Shown: positions 36,203-43,172 of the stretch, in pieces
Layout of the letters: every line of letters starts with the position of its first letter
How positions within the stretch are numbered: position 1 is the stretch's first letter
NCBI RefSeq assembly: GCF_015775975.1
Contig: NZ_CP064056.1
Coordinates: forward strand, 310,001 to 374,000
From: Staphylococcus lloydii
GTDB taxonomy: Bacteria; Bacillota; Bacilli; Staphylococcales; Staphylococcaceae
Length of the DNA: 64,000 nt
Direction of reading: 5' to 3'
Program-made: the position numbers and the translations under genes
The notes under the pieces: generated by a model
What the model was told of the DNA's origin: nothing
Seen by the model: the letters and a program-made list of their open reading frames with translations, nothing else
The model's database searches: none

Positions 36203-37771
36203 TTAACTATTGCTCCCTAACGTTTTGTGTAAATTACCCCAATGTTCTTGAAACATACTAGCATCCATTAAACCTATGTCGTCAGGAACAATAGGTTTAA
36301 ATGACATATTCGCTAATATATCTCTTTCTATGTCTACACCTGGTGCGATTTCGATTAACTTCAAACCTGAATTTGTAAGTTGGAATACCGCGCGCTCAGT
36401 CACATAATAAACAGTCTGAGCTTTGGATAGTGCGTATTCGGCATTAAAATCTACGTTGCGTACTTCGTCTACAAATTTAGTAGCCTTACCATCTTCGTTG
36501 ATTACTAATTTATTATGTACACAATCTAGTTGACCCCCGACAACTAATGAGCCAGAAAAAACAATGGTATCAACAGTTTGGCTTATGTCTATAAAGCCAC
36601 CGCAGCCATTTAATTTATTGCCATAAGAAGAGACATTTACATTGCCATGTTGGTCTATTTCAGCAAAACTCAAATATGCAATGTCTAGCCCACCATTATA
36701 AATAAAATCCCATGTCATTTCGTGACGCATACGTGCACTTAAATTGTAGTGCATACTCAAATAGTCATTACTACCGATATAACCATCAAAGACGCCTGTA
36801 TCGATATTGAGATGTACTAAATCACGTACACCTTCTTCAACTAATAAATTAGATAATTCATTGTTTATACCAAATCCAATGCTAACCATATCACCTTGTG
36901 TTAAAAATTGTGCTGCCCGTCGTAAGATGACTTTACGTGAACTCATTTTAATGTAGGGACCAGGCATATCTAATACTTTATAATGTCCAGACAATGCAGG
37001 GTCATAATAAGTTTGAACAACTTGTTTATGGTAACGTGGATTGTCGTTTACCATAACGTAGTCAACTAGGGCACTTGGTATAAATACATCTGTTGGTTTA
37101 AAGCTACCATCTTCAACAACAGCTTTAACTTGTACAATCACTTTGCCGTTGTTTCTATGTGCAGCTAGTGCAACACTATATGCTTCGCTAAGATGTGCTT
37201 CATGATCCATATAAATGTTACCTTGTCGATCTGCGTAAGTTCCTCGTAACAGGACTACATCAACTTCAGGAAATTGGTAGAGTAGGTATTCCTTACCATT
37301 TACTTTCGTTAATTGTACTAAGTCCTCACTCGTTCGAACATTTGCTTTGCCACCTGTATATCTAGGATCCACCGTTGTATGTAAGCCTATCGTTGTTATT
37401 GTACCTGGGTTGGCAAAAGTTTGATTACGATAATTCGTAGTCATAACGCCTTGGGGTAAAAAGTAGGCTTCTACTTCACTATTTTTTATTGCTGAGATTG
37501 TAGCGGGTGAAGCTATTATAATGCTTAATATTAAACGCTTTACCATTTTACGTTTAATAAATGCGTCTAAATCGACACCATCTCCAGCGTAGTCACTAAT
37601 ATCATTAGCAACCATTATTGTTAAATTATCTAATTGTTGCGTTTCGTCATAATAGTCAATCAGGTGTTTTAATATTTCTACTGGTAAATTACCTACTGAC
37701 AATGCTGAAAGGGCAATGGTGTCATGACTTTTCACTAAAGTTTTTAGTTCTTTTGCTGTAATAATTTTCAT
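36203..37771 (-). CDS. fadX: acyl-CoA transferase (CoA-transferase family I)
   Basis: 522 residues with the two fused halves of propionate/acetate CoA-transferases (VDVVLLRGTYADRQGNIYMDHEAHL in the first, VSIGFGINNELSNLL and FAEIDQHGNVNVSSYGNKLNGCGGF in the second). It moves CoA between carboxylic acids and heads the fadXDEBA operon as in S. aureus. ATG 37771 has no good ribosome site of its own; its start overlaps the stop of an eight-codon frame at 37768-37794 that has a strong one. A cre-like palindrome lies at 37819-37832. Confidence 0.92.
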   Translation of the reverse strand: MKIITAKELKTLVKSHDTIALSALSVGNLPVEILKHLIDYYDETQQLDNLTIMVANDISDYAGDGVDLDAFIKRKMVKRLILSIIIASPATISAIKNSEVEAYFLPQGVMTTNYRNQTFANPGTITTIGLHTTVDPRYTGGKANVRTSEDLVQLTKVNGKEYLLYQFPEVDVVLLRGTYADRQGNIYMDHEAHLSEAYSVALAAHRNNGKVIVQVKAVVEDGSFKPTDVFIPSALVDYVMVNDNPRYHKQVVQTYYDPALSGHYKVLDMPGPYIKMSSRKVILRRAAQFLTQGDMVSIGFGINNELSNLLVEEGVRDLVHLNIDTGVFDGYIGSNDYLSMHYNLSARMRHEMTWDFIYNGGLDIAYLSFAEIDQHGNVNVSSYGNKLNGCGGFIDISQTVDTIVFSGSLVVGGQLDCVHNKLVINEDGKATKFVDEVRNVDFNAEYALSKAQTVYYVTERAVFQLTNSGLKLIEIAPGVDIERDILANMSFKPIVPDDIGLMDASMFQEHWGNLHKTLGSNS

Positions 37772-37794
37772 TGCATAACATCACAAGTTCTCAT
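37768..37794 (-). CDS. candidate eight-residue leader peptide coupled to fadX
   Basis: AGGAGG (37810-37805) lies ten bases before ATG 37794, which opens MRTCDVMQ and stops at TGA overlapping the fadX start as ATGA. The fadX ATG itself has only weak complementarity to 16S rRNA nearby. Termination-reinitiation from this mini-frame would explain how fadX is translated. Confidence 0.5.
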   Translation of the reverse strand: MRTCDVMQ

Positions 37795-37818
37795 AGGAAG
37801 ACTGCCTCCTTTCGAATA

Positions 37819-37832
37819 TGTAAGCCCTTACA
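37819..37832 (-). promoter_or_regulatory. cre-like palindrome upstream of fadX
   Basis: TGTAAGCCCTTACA is a perfect seven-plus-seven palindrome-like cre variant, with the central CG changed. It lies 9 bases upstream of the fadX leader ribosome site. CcpA control of the staphylococcal fad operon is established. Confidence 0.7.
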
Positions 37833-37984
37833 TAGAATATACCATAGTGTAAAAATGATGTAAAAGTTTTAATAGTTCATAATAATAAAAACTTATAATT
37901 TAAAGAGTTTTGTTTTAATAAAAGTATAAAAAATCAGTTATATTGTAAATTTATTGTTGTTGGAGGAGGTTTGAAGGAGGCAAC

Positions 37985-38013
37985 TTGACATTATGTAATG
38001 AAGCACATACATT
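37985..38013 (+). promoter_or_regulatory. promoter of the TPP-riboswitch operon
   Basis: TTGACA (37985-37990) and TACATT (38008-38013) are 17 bases apart, which places the transcription start about ten bases before the aptamer. Confidence 0.75.
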
Positions 38014-38030
38014 TAAAGTAATAATTAAAT

Positions 38031-38122
38031 AACCACTAGGGGTGTCATTTTTGCACTGAGATGAGGATTTCCTCAAACCCTTTGAACCTGATCTAGTTGG
38101 AACTAGCGTAGGGAAGTGTGTT
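38031..38122 (+). promoter_or_regulatory. TPP riboswitch (THI element)
   Basis: The conserved aptamer blocks are in order: CTAGGGGTG, CTGAGATGAGGA, CCTCAAACCC, TTTGAACCTGATCTAGTT and GCGTAGGGAAGTG. The CUGAGA core and the ACCUGAUCUGG-like helix are unmistakable. It is followed by a terminator at 38177-38209. Between them CGTCAAA (38123-38129) can pair with TTTGACG (38174-38180), which would break the terminator. TPP binding should therefore turn off the SDR and monooxygenase genes downstream. Confidence 0.95.
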
Positions 38123-38176
38123 CGTCAAACTATAATTTAAGCGCTGACGCTTTATTATATATTAAGATGTATTTTT

Positions 38177-38209
38177 GACGCGGCTTCCATAATTGGAGGT
38201 CGCGTTTTT
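38177..38209 (+). terminator. intrinsic terminator of the TPP riboswitch
   Basis: ACGCGGCTTCC and GGAGGTCGCGT pair over eleven positions (two wobbles) around ATAATT, followed by a T-run. It is 75 bases before the SDR start codon, with no strong promoter in between. Confidence 0.88.
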
Positions 38210-38283
38210 GTTGTTTTGACACTACATAGACACGTTCACGTGGCAATTTTTAATTATAAATCTAACTATAGGAGTGAAATATT

Positions 38284-39036
38284 ATGTCGAAAGTAATTTT
38301 AGTGACGGGGAGTAGTAGAGGTTTAGGTGCAACGATTGTGAAAACATTAGTAGCACAAGGTCAGAAGGTAATTATTAATTACTGTCATAGTGAACAGGCG
38401 GCTCAAGATTTAGTAGATGAATTGGGTTCTGATAACGCAATTGCCATTCAAGGTGATGTGACGCAACGTGAAGCGGTAGATAAAATGATTGCACAAGGGA
38501 CTAAAAATTTTGGGCGCATTGATGTGATAGTAAACAATGCATTAGTAGACTTTAAATTCGATCCTACTGCCCAACAATCATTTACAGAATTAGTATGGGA
38601 AGATTACCAGCAGCAAATAGACGGGACGTTAAAAGCTGCTTTTAATGTTACCCAAAGTGTCGTGCCTCAATTTAAAGAACGTCAGCAAGGTAGCATTATT
38701 AGTATAGGAACAAATCTATATCAAAACCCAGTCGTACCTTATCACCAATATACGACGGCAAAAGCTGGATTAATTGGTTTTACACGTAATATTGCGGCTG
38801 AATTAGGTCAATATGGTATTACAGCAAATGTGGTTTCAGGAGGATTATTAAAAACGACTGATGCAAGCGCTGCTACAACGCCAGAAGTGTTTGATATTAT
38901 TGCGCAAACGACACCGTTACGCCAAGTGACGACACCGCAACATGTTGCGAATATGGTGGCCTTTTTAGCTTCAGATGATGCACGTGGTATCACTGGACAA
39001 AATTACACTGTCGACGGTGGCTTAACAATGAATTAA
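38284..39036 (+). CDS. short-chain dehydrogenase/reductase (FabG-like)
   Basis: 250 residues. The NAD(P) motif TGSSRGLGATI (about 8-18), NNALVD in place of the usual NNAG, and the catalytic YTTAK are present; the usual catalytic Ser position reads SIGTNL, so Thr may replace it. The C-terminus ITGQNYTVDGGLTMN is typical of the family. AGGAGTG precedes ATG 38284. It is the first gene after the TPP riboswitch and lies 28 bases before the monooxygenase gene, so the two probably act on one compound. Confidence 0.9.
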   Translation: MSKVILVTGSSRGLGATIVKTLVAQGQKVIINYCHSEQAAQDLVDELGSDNAIAIQGDVTQREAVDKMIAQGTKNFGRIDVIVNNALVDFKFDPTAQQSFTELVWEDYQQQIDGTLKAAFNVTQSVVPQFKERQQGSIISIGTNLYQNPVVPYHQYTTAKAGLIGFTRNIAAELGQYGITANVVSGGLLKTTDASAATTPEVFDIIAQTTPLRQVTTPQHVANMVAFLASDDARGITGQNYTVDGGLTMN

Positions 39037-39064
39037 AACATAGTGATATAAAGGAGTATATTTT

Positions 39065-40363
39065 ATGGATAAACGTCAACTTCATATTGGAGTGCTATTA
39101 ATTGGTTGTGGCCATCACTCTGGGGCATGGTTAATGGAAGATTCTTCAGTTGAACGCATTGGTGATATAGCATATTATCAATCGTTAGCTCAACTTGCTG
39201 AAAGAGGTTATTTTGATGCGGTGTTTTTTGCGGATAATCAAGCATTACAAGTATCTGGTAATGATGATATGCCGTCATTTTGGTACGATCCTTTAATTAA
39301 TTTAACAGCTATTTCTCAAGTGACGAAACATGTAGGTTTAGTCGCAACAATTTCAAGTAGTTTTGCTAATCCGTTTACAGCGGCAAGACAACTTTTAAGC
39401 TTAGAGCACATTACGAACGGTCGCGTTGGGTGGAACTTAGTCACTTCGATGACAGATTTAGAAGCAATGAATCATAGTATGACAAAATTGCCTAACCATT
39501 CAGAACGTTATGGTAAAGCAGATGAGTTTGCGCAAGTGATGAATAAACTGATGGTGTCATGGGACGTGGAGGCTTTAGGATATAATCGTACTACAGGAGA
39601 ACTTATTGATGCACAACAAATCAAGCCGATTTCTCATTCGGGTAAGTATTATCATGTGCAAGGCCCATTAACGACACCTCAAAGTCCACAAGGCAAACCT
39701 GTGGCGATGCAAGCAGGTGCTTCGGAACAAGGTATTGCACTTGCAGCTAAATACGCAGATGCCGTATACTCAGTATCTTGGAATTTAACACAGGCGCGTA
39801 ACTATCGACAAAAGTTAGATGTGCAATTAGAGAAAATGAATAGACATGATTACATTCAAGTATTTCCAGGTTTGGTGACTTACGTTGGAGATACTTATGA
39901 AGAAGCATTAGCTAAAAAAACATATTTAGATAAACATATGCCAATAGAAAAAGCATTGAAACAATTAAGTTTTTTCGTCCAACAAGATTGTTCGACATGG
40001 CCATTAGATGAACCGGTGCCAGAGTTACCTGCTTTAAATGAATTCGAAGGACCGATTGGCCGTTATGAAACGATATTAGCTATTATCGAAGAAAAGCAAC
40101 CAACTGTACGTGAATTATTAGGTTATATAAGTGCGGGAGGCGGACATTTAACGTTAATAGGAACACCTGAACAAATCGTGGATGAGATGGAACATTGGCT
40201 GAATGATGGAGTGGCAGATGGATTTAATTTAATGCCACCTACATTACCTGGAAGTTTAGAAGATTTCGTAGAATATATTGTTCCTGAACTGCAGAAACGT
40301 GATCTTTATCGTCACAATTATACGACCACAACGTTGCGAGGTCATTTGTCGTTGGATAAGTGA
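39065..40363 (+). CDS. LLM-class flavin-dependent monooxygenase (NtaA/SnaA/DmoA branch)
   Basis: 432 residues. The luciferase-like barrel opens HIGVLLIGCGHHSGAWL and has the branch-typical segments AERGYFDAVFFADNQAL, HVGLVATISSSFANPFTAARQLLSLEHITNGRVGWNLVTS (shown in two family blocks), GKPVAMQAGASEQGIALAAKYADAVYS and a C-terminal GFNLMPPTLPGSLEDF. Such enzymes use FMNH2 from a partner reductase to oxidise sulfur, nitrogen or carbon centres, often to cut heterocycles or C-S bonds. AAGGAGTA precedes ATG 39065. It shares the TPP riboswitch with the SDR gene. The substrate is unknown. Confidence 0.9.
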   Translation: MDKRQLHIGVLLIGCGHHSGAWLMEDSSVERIGDIAYYQSLAQLAERGYFDAVFFADNQALQVSGNDDMPSFWYDPLINLTAISQVTKHVGLVATISSSFANPFTAARQLLSLEHITNGRVGWNLVTSMTDLEAMNHSMTKLPNHSERYGKADEFAQVMNKLMVSWDVEALGYNRTTGELIDAQQIKPISHSGKYYHVQGPLTTPQSPQGKPVAMQAGASEQGIALAAKYADAVYSVSWNLTQARNYRQKLDVQLEKMNRHDYIQVFPGLVTYVGDTYEEALAKKTYLDKHMPIEKALKQLSFFVQQDCSTWPLDEPVPELPALNEFEGPIGRYETILAIIEEKQPTVRELLGYISAGGGHLTLIGTPEQIVDEMEHWLNDGVADGFNLMPPTLPGSLEDFVEYIVPELQKRDLYRHNYTTTTLRGHLSLDK

Positions 40364-40372
40364 TCCAGAGCG

Positions 40373-40402
40373 TTGCGTCTACTTAATGCGCAGTGTTATA
40401 AT
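40373..40402 (+). promoter_or_regulatory. promoter of antitoxin RNA 2
   Basis: TTGCGT (40373-40378) and TATAAT (40397-40402) are 18 bases apart, the same unusual spacing as in locus 1. Confidence 0.7.
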
Positions 40403-40408
40403 ATAGAT

Positions 40409-40470
40409 AACAAAGATATCGACATCAATGCACCAATCCCCTCACTAATGGCGTAGTGAGGGGATTTTTT
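40409..40470 (+). ncRNA. predicted antisense antitoxin RNA of Fst/par-type locus 2
   Basis: Bounded by the promoter at 40373-40402 and the hairpin at 40435-40470. Its first bases AACAAAGATATC (40409-40420) recur at 40572-40583 opposite the toxin start region, and ATGCACCA follows in both copies. This makes it complementary to the toxin mRNA. The repeat differs from that of locus 1. Confidence 0.7.
40435..40470. terminator. shared bidirectional terminator of toxin and antitoxin 2
   Basis: AATCCCCTCACTA (40435-40447) and TAGTGAGGGGATT (40454-40466) form a stem followed by T residues, nearly the same as in locus 1. Confidence 0.85.
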
Positions 40471-40493
40471 TGGTGTTGGCTATCGTCGCCTAT

Positions 40494-40589
40494 TTACTTG
40501 TCATTACGGTTACGCAGCCAATACGCAAACAATGTAACGATACAACCACTAATAACAGTAGTTATAATATGAACAAAGATATCAACCAA
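40494..40589 (-). CDS. Fst-family type I toxin peptide, locus 2
   Basis: 31 residues read from TTG 40589. No ATG is available in frame; GAGGGGG lies about 10 bases upstream. The helix VISGCIVTLFAYW and the tail RNRNDK are almost the same as in the toxin at 349-444, while the N-terminal residues (VDIFVHII) differ along with the antisense repeat. GTCGCCTAT (40485-40493) and TAGGCGAC (40629-40636) can again close the mRNA. It converges on its own antisense RNA. This is a paralogous, complete locus. Confidence 0.8.
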   Translation of the reverse strand: MVDIFVHIITTVISGCIVTLFAYWLRNRNDK

Positions 40590-40720
40590 GCATGCACCAC
40601 CCCCTCATCGTCAGTTGACGCCTGAGAGTAGGCGACTTCTTAATTATATCATTTGCTAGGGTTAGCTAAAAAGTAGCGCTATACTAAAATTCAAAAACGC
40701 AGACGATACAGTAAAAAGGA

Positions 40721-41341
40721 CTAATGCACGATAATTTTCACTATGTTTTTAATGATAAGGATAGCGATGATAATTATGATGCAACTGGAAAGTTTGTTAA
40801 CGATAACAATATATTTACCTGTCTTATCTATGGAACCTAACATCTTACCTGCCACTGCCAAAAATATAAACCAAAGCCAAGAAACAGCAATCGTTGCCAA
40901 GCTAAATAATACTTTATCACCATGTGAATAGAGTGAAGCATTCGTGCCAATAACGCCTATCGTATCCATGATGGCATGCGGATTTAATAACGATACAGAT
41001 AAGGCGAACCCAATTTGTTTTTTACTACTTAATGGGTCGAAATGTTCCAAACTAGCGGGGGCTTCATGCCATAAAGACCATGCCATATAAAGTAAAAATA
41101 TTAAACCAACGATATAGACAATCAATTGTAAAATTGGAAATGATACTAGTACGACAGAGACGCCGAGGACAGCTAGACTAATGAGTAAAGTATCGCATAA
41201 ACCAGCCGTAATAATAACGGGGGCTGCTTTTATTAAACTTTTATGGTTCGCACCTTGGTTAAAGACAAAGACATTTTGGGCACCCAAAGGAAGTATCAAA
41301 CCTAGCGCTAATAAGAACCCGTGAATAATAGGTTGTAGCAT
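40721..41341 (-). CDS. LysE/ArgO-family amino-acid exporter
   Basis: 206 residues from ATG 41341; the frame runs further upstream, but GGAGCG and the family-typical start MLQPIIHGFLLALGLILPLGAQNVFV fix this start. Six helices, with the LysE motif GLCDTLLISLAVLGV and NPHAIMDTIGVIG. ArgO-like proteins export basic amino acids. It is divergent from a MocR-type regulator, a common pairing. Confidence 0.88.
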   Translation of the reverse strand: MLQPIIHGFLLALGLILPLGAQNVFVFNQGANHKSLIKAAPVIITAGLCDTLLISLAVLGVSVVLVSFPILQLIVYIVGLIFLLYMAWSLWHEAPASLEHFDPLSSKKQIGFALSVSLLNPHAIMDTIGVIGTNASLYSHGDKVLFSLATIAVSWLWFIFLAVAGKMLGSIDKTGKYIVIVNKLSSCIIIIIAILIIKNIVKIIVH

Positions 41342-41477
41342 AAATGAATCGCTCCTAAAATTAAATTTGCTTGTTAAACCAACCACTTCAGCACGACAAA
41401 TTGCAACTTTTAAAAAGGAGAAAAGTCTCGCTGACATTGATATTTGTACCTATGCTATAATACTGTTAACGTTACGT

Positions 41478-41510
41478 AACCATCCAGTTATAAAATAAAA
41501 AACCAACCAG
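41478..41510. promoter_or_regulatory. direct-repeat operator of the MocR-type regulator
   Basis: AACCATCCAG (41478-41487) and AACCAACCAG (41501-41510) are 23 bases apart, about two helical turns, just before the regulator start. A third copy, AAACCAACCA, lies at 41376-41385 near the exporter start. MocR regulators such as GabR and PdxR bind direct repeats. A plus-strand extended -10 (TGCTATAAT, 41453-41461) lies upstream. Confidence 0.6.
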
Positions 41511-41525
41511 ATGAGAGTTGATATG

Positions 41526-42938
41526 ATGGCAAAACCAAAATATAAAATAATAATCGATGATATCGTAAATGATATCCAAGAAGGCAGATTAGTGCCGAAT
41601 GACAAATTGCCTTCACAAAGGTCATTGTCACATAAATATGATGTAAATAGATCTACTGTAGTACAAGCATTAGATATATTGAAAAGTTATGGTATTATTG
41701 CAACTTCTGAGAAAAAAGGTGCCTACGTATCTAATCAAAGTTGGAATTCATTAATTTCCAATAATATGAAATGGCAGGATTTTATAGGAAATAATGCTTC
41801 TAAAAATAATTTGTATTATGTGCAAAAAATTAATGAATTAGAATTTGCCGACAATATGATTCGTATGGGTACAGGAGAATTAGCTCCAGATTTAATACCC
41901 AATCAAAAATTTAAACAAATCCTGTCAAAGGGCAATCTGCAGCTAACTACGAATTATGAAGAAGCAAAAGGGAAATTAGAGTTGCGTCAAGCGATAGTAG
42001 ATTATATGAAGTATAAAGGGGTCGTATGTACTGTAGACGAAATATGTATTACATCGGGCGCTCTGCAAGGATTGAAATTGATAGCTGAAGGCTTGTTAGT
42101 GCCACAATCTAATATCATCATCGAAACACCTTCATATATACATTCAGTACGTACGTGGAACAATATAAGTGCTAGCATTAAGCCGCTTCACATCGATTAT
42201 ATTAAACGACATATTAATAATATATTTAAAGCAAATAGTAATTATTATAATAGTATCTTCTATTGTATACCTACGTTGCATAATCCGACACAACATAGTT
42301 ATAGTGAACAAGAAAAACAGAAAATCATTAACCAATGTCAACAAAATGGTATCCCTATTGTTGAAGATGACATTTATGGAGACTTATGGTTTGGTGACAC
42401 ACGTCCACAACCGATGAAGTCATTACCGAATAGTGAAAATGTTATTTATTTAGGGAGTCTTTCGAAAACAGTTAGTCCGGGTTTACGTATTGGCTGGATT
42501 GTTGCTAATAAACATATTGTTAAACATTTAGCAGATTTGAAAATGCAAAGCGATTATGGCGCTAGCTCTATATCGCAATATATTGCACAACAATGGTTGT
42601 CACAACCACAATTTCATGAACAGCATGTCACACAATTAAAGACCATATTGCTAGAAAAGCGCAATTTATTATTAGCGGCTATGGCTAAATTTTTAGCAGA
42701 CTTAGGAGAATGGAATAAACCGCAAGGTTCATTTTATGTGTGGTTTAAACTAAAGCTACCTATTGATATGAAGCAATTATTTAATATGGCAACTGAAGCG
42801 GGGCTCATTATCCATCCAGGCGAAATATACGATCGACAGGCACAACAATATATAAGATTTTCTTATTCATATATAAATAAGGACGATATAGAGCCGGCTT
42901 TTGATAAATTAAGACAATTAATTTTGAAATTATTATAA
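41526..42938 (+). CDS. MocR/GntR-family regulator with aminotransferase domain
   Basis: 470 residues from ATG 41526 (another ATG is adjacent at 41523; GAGAG upstream fits either). The N-terminal winged helix (about 1-70, DKLPSQRSLSHKYDVNRSTVVQALDILKSYGII) is fused to a fold-type I aminotransferase domain with the PLP lysine in YLGSLSKTVSPGLRIGWIV and the Asp in PIVEDDIYGDLWF. Such proteins sense an amino acid or pyridoxal phosphate. Position suggests it controls the divergent LysE exporter. Confidence 0.9.
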   Translation: MAKPKYKIIIDDIVNDIQEGRLVPNDKLPSQRSLSHKYDVNRSTVVQALDILKSYGIIATSEKKGAYVSNQSWNSLISNNMKWQDFIGNNASKNNLYYVQKINELEFADNMIRMGTGELAPDLIPNQKFKQILSKGNLQLTTNYEEAKGKLELRQAIVDYMKYKGVVCTVDEICITSGALQGLKLIAEGLLVPQSNIIIETPSYIHSVRTWNNISASIKPLHIDYIKRHINNIFKANSNYYNSIFYCIPTLHNPTQHSYSEQEKQKIINQCQQNGIPIVEDDIYGDLWFGDTRPQPMKSLPNSENVIYLGSLSKTVSPGLRIGWIVANKHIVKHLADLKMQSDYGASSISQYIAQQWLSQPQFHEQHVTQLKTILLEKRNLLLAAMAKFLADLGEWNKPQGSFYVWFKLKLPIDMKQLFNMATEAGLIIHPGEIYDRQAQQYIRFSYSYINKDDIEPAFDKLRQLILKLL

Positions 42939-42986
42939 GTATTGGAATTTTTATGTATAACTAGGGCACTATCAATAATTAAAATA

Positions 42987-43037
42987 GAGTGAGTGTGGGG
43001 CTACAAAGCGATTAAAGATTATGTCCCACTCTTTTTA
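42987..43037 (+). terminator. terminator of the MocR-type gene
   Basis: GAGTGTGGGG and TCCCACTC pair with one bulge around a long loop, followed by TTTTTAT. Confidence 0.65.
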
Positions 43038-43098
43038 TAAACATAGAAAAACGCAATGTTTTATGATAAAATATTGTTAAGATAAAAAAATTATCAAT

Positions 43099-43127
43099 TT
43101 GACTAAAAATACAATTTTGTATATTAT
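43099..43127 (+). promoter_or_regulatory. promoter of the LPXTG surface protein gene
   Basis: TTGACT (43099-43104) and TATTAT (43122-43127) are 17 bases apart. The start codon is about 45 bases downstream, after TGGAGGA. Confidence 0.7.
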
Positions 43128-43172
43128 CATATTAAACAGAGATACCTTTCAATACAAGACTGGAGGACAACT

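Larger units (their letters stand above)
40409..40583 (+). repeat. direct repeat pair AACAAAGATATC, toxin-antitoxin interaction element 2
   Basis: The 12-mer occurs at 40409-40420 and 40572-40583. A second repeat, ATGCACCA, follows at 40428-40435 and 40592-40599, each ahead of a CCCCTCA run. Confidence 0.7.

Noticed and set aside
37985..38032. A 15-codon frame starting TTG after AGGAGGCAAC
   Set aside because: It coincides with the -35/-10 of the riboswitch promoter, so it would not be transcribed from there.
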